Positions 27,985-41,400 of a stretch of DNA of 64,000 nt are shown here, in pieces. Made by a program: the position numbers and the translations under genes. Below the pieces are notes generated by a model that was not told where the DNA came from, did no database searches, and worked only from the letters and a program-made list of their open reading frames with translations. This DNA comes from Atriophallophorus winterbourni. Taxonomy: Eukaryota; Platyhelminthes; Trematoda; Plagiorchiida; Microphallidae. How positions within the stretch are numbered: position 1 is the first letter of the stretch; the number at the start of each line of letters is the position of its first letter. The stretch lies in contig JACCGJ010010811.1 in NCBI GenBank assembly GCA_013407085.1, positions 33,221 through 97,220 on the forward strand, given 5' to 3'.

Positions 27985-29290
27985 GCCGAACACAGAACAT
28001 TTCACAACATCTCATTCCTTTGGACTGGAGAACAGCCGTTTTTGTTCCTATCCATAAGAGAGTAGCTATTTCGACGGTCAAAAATTACCGCCTGGTCAGC
28101 TTTACTAGTGTACTATGTATGGTTTTGGAAAGGTTGATCCGATATAAAATTTGTGAAAACTTAATCAAACACTTTCTTCTGAATGCCGCACAACACGGCA
28201 TCCTAAAATGTAGGTCATGTCTGACAAACTTGTTGAGCTTTCTAAACGAGGTCACTAGGAGGATTGATGATGGTATAGCTGTAAAAGTCTTCTATCTCGA
28301 CATTTGTAAGGCTTTTGATTTAGACAACCACAGGCTCTGGCTTCTCAAACTCTCAGCCATAGGTGTATCAGGAAACCTACTGGGCTGGATTGGAGCATTC
28401 CTTGGCGACAGTTCCTTTACTGTCAGGGTAGATGATACATACTCCGCATGTACGCATATAAGGAGTGGGGTTCCACATGGCTCAGTCTTTGGAACGTTGC
28501 TGTTCCTCTCCTCATCGATGATCTTGCTAACCAACTGCGTTCTCCCTGTTATGCATTTGCTGACGACGTAAAAATTGATGGTAGGTCGGATAACTCCAAT
28601 CTGATAAGTGACCTAGAATCGGTGACGACATTGGCGGGTAAGTGGGGCCTTCCCCATAAACTAGAGAAGAGTTACTTGCTCTCGAAACTGGCAGGCAACA
28701 TGATTGTCCATACGACCTCAGCACACACGGAGTTCCGTAGGGTAAAATCTACTAAGTACTTAAGAACCATAGTTTCAGCAAATTTTAAGTGGGCTGACCA
28801 ATGTACTGCTTCGGCTCAAAGGGCGTGGATGAATCTCCTCCGACTACGTTCAGCTCTCATTCGCAGGAAAGCTAAGGTGCTGTTGCCACTCTACATGGTA
28901 ATAGTAAACCCACATTCGAATAGTGTATCCAGGCCTGAAAGCCGTATTACCAGAAGGATATCGTGCAGCTAGAAAAGGTACAGAAGCTGGCTGGGGTCAG
29001 CATACACCAACTATAAAAATATTCTATTAGCATTAGGACTTTTCTCGCTTATGAGGAGGTAACTCAAGGTGGATCTTATAGAGACCTTTGAGGTTGTCAA
29101 AGGTTCAAGTTGTCTCGAATTCGATGAATTTTTTCGGCACCCGTGTAGTGAACGCGTGGAATTCACTTCATGCAGAACTTATCTCAAAAACTTAACTAAA
29201 TGCGTACAAACATGGGCTGGACGAACGATGGCAGGTGTTCTTTCCGATGCATTACCCTTAAGAGTACATTCATCCATATTTATTGTCAAA
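27985..29290 (+). mobile_element. CR1-like LINE M, RT fragment
   Basis: 5'-truncated. RT starts at DWRTAVFVPIHKRVAIST and includes LDICKAFDLDNHRLW, SGVPHGSVFGTLLFL, and after a one-base shift near 28500 the box CYAFADDVKIDG. The remaining RT tail (HTEFRRVKSTKYLRTIVSAN, RKAKVLLPLYM) runs to 28970, then a thumb/C-terminal region with NAWNSLHAELIS to about 29270. Same general family as N and O. Two frameshifts and several stops. Confidence 0.78.
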
Positions 29291-29669
29291 ACAACAAAAA
29301 TATTTGGAAAATCTTTTTAAAACACAAAAAGCGTTTCATTTATTTTGTTTTTGTTTTTGTAGAAATAAACTGCTGTCTATCGTCTTTTCATTCGATTGGA
29401 CATGCAACATTCATTACCACTCTCACCCTTCAGTGATGAGACCTCTTCCATATTTCATTCACTGATGCACACACCTGTGCTCCACCAATCAATCCTGGTA
29501 TTGGCGGGTGTTTTCAAGCAAACCTCCGAAAGAATCTGGTCACTCGTTTCGAATTCGTCGACTATCTCCCTGTGATAATGATACTGATACTGTTCAGAAA
29601 GCAATACATCACAAGCATGTCGATTCAAGGTCACATTGGAAAGCTCATTGTACATAAGTTGATAATTTA
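29291..29669. other. no gene recognised
   Basis: T-rich LINE 3' UTR-like sequence (TTTTGTTTTTGTTTTTG near 29344) followed by about 250 bp without recognisable coding content. Confidence 0.5.
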
Positions 29670-32025
29670 CATCAAACCTAAAGTAGTGTGTTGTTCAACT
29701 TACCCGAAATTTCACTCCACTACCGGTTTCTGTCCATGCGGCTCTGTCATTAGGCCGGTGCAAGTTCGTTCGCAAGCGCAGTCTAACCATTCATCTACTG
29801 CTTCGGTTTCACAAACGGGGTATCAACGACGCTGTTCGGATCCTGAGTAAAGGTAGATTAAAATGTGCGCAGAATAGAAATACCCATGTACTGTACACAA
29901 ATGCTCGCAGTAAAAGTAATAAGTGGGGTGAGCTGCAGCTTGCTGCACTGGAAAACCAGGTCGACATAATTGCCTTCTCCGAATCATGGTTGAAATCAGA
30001 TGATCATGTTCCGTCATTTGTATCAACTAAGTACGCCATCTGTCGTCAGGATAGGGATACTGGTGCTACAGGGAAGGGGAGTGGCAATTATGATAAACGA
30101 AGATCTTCCCCACAGTAAGACATCGATAAAGATTGCTTCTTACTCAATCCAAATAACGTCGGTATTTCTTACTGTCGCTAGGAGAAGACTGGCACTTGCA
30201 TGTGCTTATAGAAGCCCGACTGCTTCATCATTAGACGATCAATTACTGATGGACACATTGGAAGTACTAAAAGGGCAATGAAATGCATTACTAATTGTTG
30301 AAGACTTCAATCTCCCGGGCATTGATTGGCGTACCGAAATTTCTTCACCAGAGTCAGCTGAGTCGCAATATCTGGACTGGTTTCATGTAGGCGCCTTTTA
30401 TCTGCATGCCAGGGAACCTACAATGTTTAGGTCAGGACATACTCCGTCCACTTTAGATTTGGTTCTATCGTCTCATGAAAGAGATATTTATGGAATCATA
30501 TACCTTTCGCCACTAGGCAACAGCGACCAAGCTGTTATTATTCTTGACTGGCTTTAGTGAATCCTAGTCACCAAGTGAAGATGTCTCGCAACTTTAGTCG
30601 AATGGACATCGTCCAACTACAAACTCAAGCAATAAATCTAAGTTGGGAGCCAGAAAAATTAGAACCTAGTGTCTAAATCAGGTGGAATATTATAAAAGGG
30701 AACCTTTTACAACTACAGGAAAGTTTTGTTCCTCTACAACCAGTGAGAAGGCGAGGAAAACCCCCTTGGTTGAGCGCGCCTTTTCGCAAGGCTATTAGAT
30801 GTCATGACCGTAGCTGGAGGGCTTACAAATTCTCTGGAACTCACAGATATAGACTGCAGTACAAACAGACCAAAAATTCAGCTGTTGTGCTGCAAAGGAG
30901 AGGTAAAAAGGGACTTCGAATCCAGACTTGCCAAAAAGCAAAGATTAGGTTGAAAGCTTTTTACGGCTATGTTCAGTTCAAGCGATTTTTAATAGAAGAA
31001 ATAGGTACGTTAGCGTTGGATGATGTTAACACGGCTTTGACTGCACAGGAAAAAGCCGATGCGTTGCATTTATTCTTCTGTAGTGTTTATCAGCGCGATT
31101 CTGGTAACCGTTTAGAAACTCACGATTGCCAAGCACCTCTCTTTAGTTCGGTAGAGGTTAGTTAGGAATTGGTCACCACAGTTCTGTCGCAGCTGGATAA
31201 AAATAGGTCGGCTGGCCCTGACTGTATACATTCAGCTATTCTTTACCCGCTCGCAAATGTTATCAGCCTTGCAATCAAAGATCGTTTTGAAGCTACCTTG
31301 CTACAAGTTATACTACCGGATGATTGGAAACGAGCGGCGGTAGTAGCCATATACAAAAGAGTCCTATTTTATTTGTGCAGAACTATTGGCCAGTAAGCCT
31401 GACAAGCATTCTTTGCAAGTGCTTGGGAAAATCATTCGGCACCAGGTATGTAAACATTTGGTAGCCAATTCCTTACTATCCGATTCCCAGCCCGGATTCT
31501 GGAAAACAAGGTCCTGCCTAACCAATTGTCTAAGCTTTCTTGATGAAGTGACATTACGCCTCTATGAAGGGAGAGTAGTCGAAGTAAACCATAGGTACCT
31601 TCTGCACAAATTGAATATGTTTTGTGTCACAGGTGAACTACATCGATGGTTGGACAGCTTTTTAACTAATCGCACTTTGTTAGAATTGCAGGGGAGTGCT
31701 CGCAGGAATTACTGATTCTCAGTGGAGCGAATCAAGGCTCGGTGCTTGGTCCACTACTTTTTTCCTATTTTTGTAAATGACCTGGCAGCCTGCTTTAGTT
31801 CACGCTGCTTCCTGTTTGCTGATGATGTTAAGATCCTAGAAACCGACAGTATAGTTGCGCTTATCTCTGATTTAGAAAAGTAATCGAGTGGACAAAGACC
31901 TGGGACTTGCCACTAAACTCGGGGAAGAGTTGCGTCCTGATGACTGATTCAGCGACAACCAAACTAGAAGTTGGCGAACGAACTATCATAATAGCTGCTG
32001 CTCACAAGGATTACATTTGTCTAAA
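29670..32025 (+). mobile_element. CR1-like LINE N (endonuclease and RT, decayed)
   Basis: Endonuclease remnants: VLYTNARSKSNKWGELQLAA then IIAFSESWLKS (29880-30000), a degenerate second half to 30540. Pre-RT linker RGKPPWLSAPFRKAIRCHDR at 30750, KNRSAGPDCIHSAILYPLAN at 31200, broken template-binding region, then NQGSVLGPLLF and CFLFADDVKILETD at 31730-31850. The copy is joined at about 32025 directly to the end of another LINE's endonuclease. Numerous stops; inactive. Confidence 0.75.
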
Positions 32026-34395
32026 GGTCCTAAGGATGTCCAAAACCTCTGTTACGGCTCACCTTTGGGGAATAGTGATCATGTCACCATAATATTCCAG
32101 GCAATTCTCTGTTTTTATAAGCCACCGTTCAAATACAGGCGTATTCTAAATCGAGTTTACTGGAATGCCATACGGCTCTCAGCTTAACGATGTGACTGGT
32201 TCTCTGAAACCAATGACATCGAAAGTAAATGGTCAGTTATTAGGCGCAACATTTCAAGTCCTCAAGACATTTATTGTCTTTTTCGACCTGCACGGCTAAA
32301 GAACAAGCCACCTTGGTGGACTCTTGCGGTGCAATGCAACATTATTAGGCGCGACAGACACCGACCGAGATATAAAGCCTTACCAACCTATAGAAATTGG
32401 TCATGCTATAAGGTTTCGAGAGAAAACACAGTAAAGCTACAACGGAGGCCTGAGTGAAGCTACGAAACTTACCTGGTGAACACGGCTAAAAAGAACCCTA
32501 TGAAGTATTTTAGTTATGTTCAGTCTAAGAGTAAGACAAGGGAGCACATAAGTACCCTGATATTAGACAATGGCGAGAAAGCGAATTCTGACCCCGAATA
32601 GGCAATAGCTTTGCTGCAATATTTTCAAAGCGTACATAGAATGGATGGCAGGGATGCGATTAACTCAGTCCCAAATCTTAGTATGGAAATGGTGCCTCTC
32701 TAAGCGAAGTAGTTTTTTCACGGATGATGTTGCGCGTATCCTAAAAAATCTAGGCGGAAATAAATCCGCCGGACCTGAAGATGTGCATCCTAAAATTGTA
32801 AAGAAAATATCTAAAGTACTAGCAGAGCTTCTATGTGAGTTATACAACGAATCGCTCTGCAAAGGCATTTTACCAGATGACTGGAAAAAAGCCATTGTTG
32901 CACCCATTCCAAAGGAAGGTTGCGCAAACATAGTTAAGAATTTCCGACCGATAGGCTTGACAAGTGTTTTATGTAAAACCTTGGAGAGACTTATCAGGGA
33001 TCGGTTGTGCAGCCACCTCGTGCACAATTCATCGTTAAGCACGGTTCAACATGGCTTTCTTAGAAGAAGGTCGTGTTTATCGAATCTTTTATACTTTTTA
33101 GATAGAGTTTACAAGACCGGGATGAAGACGGACGGGTAGAGGTCTCTTCTTAGACTCCAGTAAGGCGTTCGACTCGGTTAGTCACAGGTTCCTAGGGATG
33201 AATCTTGCGGCCAAAGGCATATCTGGTAAGCTTCACGACTGGATAACAAGTTTTCTTCGTAATAGATCCTTCCAGGTCCGTGTAGGTGATACTACCTCTA
33301 AATTCGCAACAGTTACCAGTGGGGTCCCACAAGGTTCAGTATTAGGCTCAATACTCTTCCTGATTTGCACCGATGATCTGGCATCGTAGTTGTCATGTCC
33401 CTGCTACATGTTTGCTGATGATGTCAAATTCACCAGATCCAGTGATCACGGTGATTTGTTGAAAGATATCGAAAAGTCATTGAATGGTAGCAGGATTGGG
33501 ATCTTCCTCTGAACGATAGTAAATGTCATCTGTTGTCTGCAGCAGTCGACAGAATTACAGTAACCGTGAATAACGGTAGGATCGACTTTTAATCTATTCA
33601 GAGGGTTTAGGATTTGGGTATAATCGTAACGACGGACTTCATCTGCACAACGAGCTAGAGGAGAACTATAGGGACTTAAATCCGTTCTGACATGTAGAAC
33701 GACGGAAGTGTTTAGCCCTTTATATACGGTGATTGTCAGGCGGCACTTAGAATAGTGCGCACAAGCCTTTTCCAAAAAGACATATTACTACTTAAAAGAG
33801 TGCAACGCCTGGCTACCAAAATTATTGAAGATCTGTTTGTGAAACCTTACGAAGAACGTCCAACTTCTTCAGGTCTGTTCTCCCTTCGGCGTCAGCGTCT
33901 ACGGGGTGACCATATAGAATCTTTCAAAATCCTAAAATCTTTAGACGACGAGGGTTGTCAAATCCTGTTCTCTAGAGCAATCATCCTTTTAACTAGAGGA
34001 CATACATTGAAGCTCGCGAAAAACTACAGCCGGCTGTATCATAGGCAACACTTTTTCAGTGGAAGAGTAGTAAGCTTATGGAACAAGCTGCCTGATGAAG
34101 TAATCGCTTGCACATCAATAGCTGCATTCAAAAGGGGTTCAGATGCCTTGTGCCATGCGCTGTTCCCGGACATTTTCCTGTGAATATACAGGTCACCTGT
34201 CGACAGAATAGTCCATTGTTTTGTTCATTTTGAATTTATATGGTCTTTACCACGATTTAAAAAAATCCTGTTATATAATGTCTCGTTTTAACTGTCATGT
34301 TTTAAAACTACGCACCAATTCTCCATAGCTTACCTCTCACCCGCTTGGTGGAGAGAAACCCTTTCCATTTTTCTCAGTCGCAGCTACAAATTCTA
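32026..34395 (+). mobile_element. CR1-like LINE O (end of endonuclease through 3' UTR)
   Basis: Begins in the last endonuclease motif (SPLGNSDHVTIIFQAIL), then linker KNKPPWWTLAVQ, RT blocks NLGGNKSAGPEDVHPKIVKK, ILPDDWKKAIVAPIPKEG, RPIGLTSVLCKTLERLIRD, GFLRRRSCLSNLLYFLD, SGVPQGSVLGSILFL and the catalytic CYMFADDVKF (33400). C-terminal LLLKRVQRLATKIIEDLF and VSLWNKLPDEVIA end at 34183. The 3' UTR includes CACCCGCTTGGTGGAGAGAA, also recognisable after LINE G. LINE P (50.4 and 55.0 kb) is a close relative. Confidence 0.8.
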
Positions 34396-34479
34396 AGACT
34401 AAAGGACGGCCTGGGAAACACCGGACGTACCATCGCATACGACGAGAATACCAGTAAAAAATGAACCAACTTTGGCAGT

Positions 34480-34590
34480 GGTGGGCGCTTCTTTGAAGCT
34501 TTCAACCGACAGAACTTCTAATCGCTCGATTGGCTTATCAGCCATTTACAGTCATGTGCCAACTAGACTGAACTGAACTAGCTGGAACCA
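34480..34590 (+). repeat. short dispersed motif Z, copy 1
   Basis: Contains AGTGGTGGGCGCT, CGCTCGATTGGCTTATCAGCC and GTCATGTGCCAACTAGACTG. The same series occurs at 43105-43190, 55985-56075 and in part at 59650-59690. Confidence 0.6.
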
Positions 34591-34599
34591 GCTAGAAGA

Positions 34600-36970
34600 C
34601 ATTAGTTATTTAAAGTACCTATCGCCGCTCGGCAAAAGCGATCACGTAATGATAAGCTTCGGAGCGATATTGCGTTTTCGCAAACCTCTTTCTCGTCCTA
34701 GACGCAATTTTAGATGTGTAGACTGGGGTTTACTCTTTCGGACTTCAGAATCTTCCCTAGAGTTATCTAGCCATTTTAACGTAAGTGAAAACTGGGATAG
34801 AATTTGTAAGTATCTGAACGAGTTACAAGACAAGCACGCTCCGCTGCTGTGTGTGAGAAGGCATCAAAGGCCACCCTAGTGGTCTCATCGAGTCCGTAGG
34901 TCTACCCGTACACGGGATGGCTCATGGCTGCAATATAAGCTATCCCTTACTTCTGGTTCTTGGGCCCGCTACAAAACCGCTCGGAATGCCTGTGTTAAAT
35001 TACAGCGTGTGCTCACACAGGATTTTGAGTTATCCTTAGCTAGGGATGCTAAATCCAACCCGAAAAGGTTTTATAGCTACGCACAGTCAAAAGGAATAAC
35101 TAGGGAAAGCAAAGGAGATTTGAAACTCAAGGACGGAATAGTAGCTGATACCGACCTGTCTGAGGCGACTGCCTTCTCAGGGTTTTTCAGTAGCGTTCAA
35201 CGACGCGATAATTCTTCAAACGCCCCGTCAGGTCTCCTCGACCTGACACCTGGTGTCCATGTATTAGATGAGTTTTCCTCCAATGAGGCTGAGGTGTATG
35301 ACGCACTTAACCATGTTCGCGTCAACAAATCTGAGGGACCGGATGGCATCTACTCAATTATGCTTACAAATCCTGCCTCAGGGCTTACCGAACCGTTTTC
35401 GCAGATCTTTAATTCATGCCTGCAACTATGAGTTGTTCCCAGTAAGTGGAGGGAAGCCATAGTTGCGCCAATACACAAAAGTGGTTGTAGGTCAACTGTT
35501 GGTAATTATAGACCTGTCAGCCTGACTAGCATCGTCTCAAAAGTACTAGAAAAACTATTGCGTGACAAAATCTGTCAGCATCTTAGTTGGCATTTTCTGT
35601 TGAGTGTAACTCAGCATGGATTTCTTAAAGGTAGATACTGCCTGACTAACATTCTTAGTTTTCTCGATACTGCAACTAAAATGCTGGACGAAGGAAAGCC
35701 AGTCGAAGCCCTCTACTTAGACTTTAGCGAGGCTTTTGATACCGTGAGCCACCGCCTTATAGAGATTAAGCTAGCAGCCAAGGGCATAAAGGGTAGTCTA
35801 CTCGCTTGGATGAAAGCATTCCATACAGATAGGACATTCAGAGTTCTCGTTGGATCCACGTTGTCTATCCAAACCGACGTGATCAGTGGGGTCCCTCAAG
35901 GTTCGGTACTCGGTCACCTCCTATTTGTAAATTTTATTGATGTCTTGTCGTCTGCCTTGAAGTGTTCATGCTTCATTTTCGCGGATGATGTGATGTTGAT
36001 CTGAACAACGGATGAAGATACCTTGATGCACGACCTTGAGCGGTTCATAAGCTGGTCATACCAGTGGGATCTCCAAATGAACCTAAATAAGAGCCAACTC
36101 TTGTCTGCAGTGGTTGATAAGATTTCGGTCCAGGTGGCGGGGAATTTCCTTAGTGTTAACGCTACACAGTGTGTTAAGGATTTAGGAGTACTGGTTAGGG
36201 CTGACTTCAAATGGGAGGACCAATGTGTTGCTGCGGCTCAGCGTGCACGCAAGGTACTGTTTCGTCTGGAATCAGTGCAATCGAGCAGAAGACCCGATGT
36301 ATTCCTGCCACTGTACAATGCATTAGTTCGACAGCATCTCGAATAAGGTGTTTAGGCGTGGTGTCCTCACTACAAAAAGGACATCCTTTGACTTGAATGC
36401 GTACAGCGCGTCGCAACTCGCATGATTGAGGGTCAGCGAAGAAAACCGTAAGCTTCGCGCCTAATATCTCTCAATCTTTTCTCCCTTAAGAGAGGTTTAA
36501 GAGGTGACTTAATAGAAACCTTCAAAATGTTGAAGTGTTCGAGTGGCGTGCCAATGAAAGACTTCTTTACCTTAAGCCCCGAGCTGGGCACCCGGGGACA
36601 TTCACTTAAAATTGCTAAGAAACTATGTCGGCTAGACTCCAGGAAACACTTTTTCAGCCTTAGGGTTGTAAACTCCTAGAACATTCTTCTAGAAGAACTT
36701 ATATCCTGCAGTACCGTCTCGAGTTTTGAGCAGGGTTTAGACCGCAACTGGGGTAATTTTTTCCTGATTACTCTCCAAATTACTACACAAGCTTAGGCAG
36801 ATCATTATTTAGCGTTATCCCGTAAATCAAGTAAAGGCTAAAGTTATCTGTTTTTTATTTATTATAAACGATTCTTCTTAGCTGACCTTTCACTGTGCTG
36901 GTGAAGAGAAACTGCATTTTATTTTTCCAGCATTTGTTATAACTCGGTGCTCCATAAATACAATCCGGAT
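34600..36970 (+). mobile_element. CR1-like LINE G (end of endonuclease through 3' UTR)
   Basis: Starts with the endonuclease tail LGKSDHVMISFGAIL, then linker (HAPLLCVRRHQRPP; NPKRFYSYAQSKGITRESKG), RT blocks NKSEGPDGIYSIMLTN, NYRPVSLTSIVSKVLEKLL, GFLKGRYCLTNILSFLD, LDFSEAFDTVSHRL, SGVPQGSVLGHLLF and CFIFADDV followed closely by a TGA at 36002-36004. After that the frame continues (WSYQWDLQMNLNKSQLLSAV, VKDLGVLVRADFKWEDQC) to 36346, with degenerate C-terminus to 36680. Closest relative is LINE E. Few lesions: one stop after FADD, one frameshift near 35430 and one near 36345. Confidence 0.82.
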
Positions 36971-37047
36971 AATCTCTTGACGTCGTGATTGCCGAAGATT
37001 TCAAAGTGACAAAAAGAAAAAACGTTTTGGCGGGGCGGGTGCTTTTT

Positions 37048-38420
37048 CAAATAAATAAATAAATAAATAAATAAATAAGTATTTTATTCTTGGAATTCCA
37101 AGGCATGCTGAGCATGATCGATAATTATCAAAGTTGTTTGTATACATAAAGCATAAAAATAGACAATAATTATTCACATTTTCAAGGTCATACGTGCTGA
37201 TAATTTTTCGTTCGTTAAAATGGTCCAGGTAAATGATAATCAATCAGTTTTACAGAAAATTCAATATATGAGCAGTTGTTGTATGAAAAGAAAATCGAGT
37301 GAGGGGAAAAATGATACGAAGAATATTGAAGAACGATGGACCGGAATATCGAAGATGCGAGGAATCTCGAAAAGAGAGAATCTTCAAAAATGTTTAGTTG
37401 GAACACATTATTATTGCCGAATATATGTTCTAAATGGAGAGTGTCTTTTCGTGGGTATTCGTAGAAGATTTGGCGTCCCAGTGTTGACTCGTTTGTGGAT
37501 CCGAATTCTTCATATGGATGTGAAGAGGTAATCTGGAAAATAGATACTAAGGGACGGAGTAACTGTTCACTATGAAAGTTGAAAAACTGATATCACTATT
37601 AATATCCAGCAATGCCATGATTGTATAGTTCATCTAATGAGACATCTAGGTTGAGAAGTTTCATTAATTTTTCAACTGTGAGAAATGAATTCAGATGTGA
37701 TTTAAAATCACATATTGAGGTACAAAGTCTTATGTTTTTCGGAAGAATATTCCAAAGTTTAGCGTATTTATTTAGGTAGAAGTTACTTCTTACTTTCGAA
37801 CAGGATCTAGGTAATTCCACTAGATTATCTTGATTTCTTAAGTTATATCTAGAACCTTGTCGGAAGCGAATAGACGAGTTTATATCTATATTATCAGAAG
37901 ATATTATTCTAAAGAACAGTATTAGGTTGTGTCTAATTCTACGGAACCATAGTGGTTCTAGCTTGAGCTGCGTACATCTTTCTCTATATGATTGATTCGA
38001 GCTATATCCGGTGATTGATTTGGTAAAAGTACGTTGTACTTTTTCCAAAAGGATGGTATCGGTTTTATTTATACTGCTATATATTATATTACAGTAATCA
38101 AAGAGGGGTATGGTGAAAAGTTTATAAAGTTCTAACTTACAGTGTGGGAGAGTAAAGAACTTATGAATCATATTAACACTCTGCTTTGCTTTTGAGACCA
38201 CGTGATGTATATGCTCGTTGAATGTAAGCGATGCTGAATATTTGAACCCAAGATCACGTGTGCAATCGATAATTTGAATAGGATTACCATTAAGAAGGAT
38301 TGAGTTATCAGGAATTGTACATCTTAAAGGCATGAACTTAGATTTTTCTACAGAAAATGAGAGACCATTAATTTTACCCCATTTGGATAATGCATCCAAA
38401 TCTTTGTTTAGTCTGGCAAT
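37048..38420 (-). mobile_element. LINE J (family 2), 5'-truncated
   Basis: An intact 266-codon frame (38399-37599) holds the end of the RT: WGKINGLSFSVEKSKFMPLR, IIDCTRDLGFKYSASLTFNE, LLEKVQRTFTKSITGYSSNQ and LNKYAKLWNILPKNIRLCTS, ending DELYNHGIAGY. A 520-bp 3' UTR follows to AATAAAATACTTATTTATTTA with a (TTTA)n tail at 37049-37078. It starts abruptly at TTGCCAGACTAAACAAAG, where the 3' tail of LINE K abuts. Confidence 0.85.
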
Positions 38421-41400
38421 GTAAATAAATAAATAAATGAATTTTATTCCTGGAAGTCCAAGGCATGTTAAACATGATCAATAATTTCTAATAGCTTTGT
38501 ACAATCGGATTATAGTATGTACATTTGCAAGAACAATTTGTTCAAGGTCATTTGTTTCAGCGGAATTTAACGGTCAATAAATATAAAGGTAACACTATTT
38601 AAAGTTGTTTTCAGGTAATCGGTACGTGATCTGATATAGTACGAAAACACAGCTATTGCGAGGAAAAGTCTAGAATGTTTTCCGCAACACTGTTGATAAA
38701 CGAATATGGTCCATCCAAAATGCGCGAAGAATCTCTATTGTTGTTGTTCCAAACTTTTTCATTTTGGTTGTTGTAAATAGATTGATCTTTCCTGACCATG
38801 AACCGTTTTCTTGTCCGCTAGGCGAACATGATTTATCCCACTAGTTTGAGGTCTGGGGCCAGTTTCATTTTGGAGCGGATTGAGAATTTTGCTGTAAAGA
38901 AAAAAAAACTCAAAAGCGAGAGAATGTTGTTTCGAAAGTTATGAAAGTTTATTTATTATCAATACTCAGGAATGCCATTATTATATGATTCATCAGGTAG
39001 AACATTTAAATTAAGAAGATTGCGAATTTTTTCATGGTAAGAAATGAAGCTAAATGTGATTAGGATTCATTTGGAGAGGAACTGAGTCTTATATATCTTG
39101 AAAGAAGATTCCACAGTTTAGCATATTTAGTCAAGAAGAAACTGTTCCTTACTTTAGTACGAAACCTTGGTAACTTAATACTTTTTTCACTGTTTCTCAA
39201 GCCATACTTGAAATCATGCCGTATATGAATATTCGAACGTATTCCCATATTATCCGTTGACAGTATTTTAAAGAATAAGATGAGGTTATGCTTAAGTCTG
39301 CGAAACAATAGGGGATCGAGTTTAAGTGGTATACATCTTTCTCTATAGGATTGTTTGGTGGTATAACCGATTATTGATTTTGAAAAAGTACGTTGTATCT
39401 TTTCTAAAACTATGCTATCGGTTTTATTTATATTAGTTTATATTATGTTACAATAGTCAAAGATAGGAATGGTGAATAATTTATACATTTCTAGTTTACA
39501 ATGAAGGCTGAATTATAGATCTGTGTATAGTATTCATACTTTGTCTGGCTTTAGTAATAAGGTGGCGTATCTGTTCGTTGAAAGTGAGTGATGAAGAATA
39601 TCGAATCCTAAATCACGCGTGCTGTCAATCATTTGAATTGCGTTATTGTTTAGAAGGATTGAGTTGTTTTGTATCGTGCATCTTATAGGCATGAAATTAG
39701 ATTTTGCTGTTGAGAACGTTAGACCATTATTTTTTGCCCAATCTGCAAGTGCAGCTAAATCATTTTTTAGTCGAGCTATATAAGTTTGTGCTTGATTAGC
39801 TGGGAAAGTGATGACAACTTTCATGTCATCAGCGAATAAGAACAGTTTGCTATGCGAAATGACGTTATGTATGTCATTTATATATATAAGAAATAGTAAG
39901 GGGCCTAATACGCTACCTTGAATCACCCCACTGGGAATAGGTAGGCTGCGTGATCTACGGCCATTAACTTCAACAGAGTAAGTGCGATCAGTAAGAAAAG
40001 AAGTTAACCAGGAAAGAAGATTACCACCGATGCCATATGATTCAAGTTTCGATAATAATATCTTATGAGGAACAGTATCAAATGCTTTAGTTATGTCTAG
40101 GAAGACAACTACAACTGCCGAACCTTCCTCTATCGATGTAGTAATATAGTCAAGGTATTCAAGCTGACATGTAATGCATGATCTTTTATTTAGGAAGCCA
40201 TGTTGAGCTTAGAGAAGAAACTTGGAGATAAGTGATTTAAGATAGCTTTTTTTATTATTTTTTCAAGTAATCTAGATAGTATTGCTGTGTGGTTAATTGG
40301 GCGATAATTTGATACCGTGTGCTTTGAGCCAGATTTATGTCTGGGTGTAACGACAGAGTGTTTCCATTCTAAAGGGAAGATTCCAGATTCGATTGAAGTG
40401 TTAAATAAGTTCAGTAGAAGAAGTTTGAAATCGTCACCACCCATTCTGCAAATTGCGGGTGGAATGCCTGTTATGTCTGGCTTGAGACTGAACGTAGTTT
40501 GCTTGCAGACTTCATTAATGTCATTCAGATTTATGCATATAGTGTTTAATACACTAGGTGACCGAAATGTTCTAGTCATATCTTTATAGATGGAAGTATT
40601 GTAAGTAGTATTAAAATATTTAAGAAATTCTTCGCAGATTGTAATAGGGTCTGTAATTCTTATTTCTGCCGAATTATAAGTTCGATCCTGAATAATAAAA
40701 TCTACTTTGCTGGTTGAGTTTACGGATCGTGATTTAAATAACCTGCTAAGTGATTTTAGTTTATCACAACTGTTCAGTGCTCTATTTTCCGATGCAATCA
40801 ATGTGTGGTCTAGAATGAGTTTGTGGTCACTCAATAGTTCATAGGAACGTAAACGAGCAAAATGTCGTTATTGTAATTGCAACTGTAGACCACTCTTTTA
40901 TTTTCTTTTCCATTTTCTCGAGCCTAGTTTGTTTTATGCGTTTTCTAGAACTGCTAGCTTTATCGATTAAACCTATAATTTTCGAATGGAATGTCGAGGA
41001 TATAGTTGGAAAATCATGTGAAAGAAAGAATTGAGACCAATCTTCAATCCTTATAAGTGTTGAAAGTAAGTTCCAATCGATGAAACGGTGAAGAGTCTTG
41101 ACCTCATTGGTAGCTTTGCAAGTGCATGATAGATGGAAGGATAATATTTTATGGTCCCCATTAAAGGGGGAAGGCAATATTAGTAAGTTGTTTGGATCAA
41201 TATTTAGAGTAAAGACTAAGTCAAGAATGTTGCCCTTTCTAGTTGGTCTATCAATAAATTGTTTGTAACCTAGTAAGTCAAGCGTTTTCATAAAATTTGT
41301 ATGAGAGCTAACTTTACTTCGTTCGTGCCAGTTTAAATTAGGCATGCTAAAATCACCGGCTATAAGTTTACGGCGTGCATGATATAAAGACGTTTCGATG

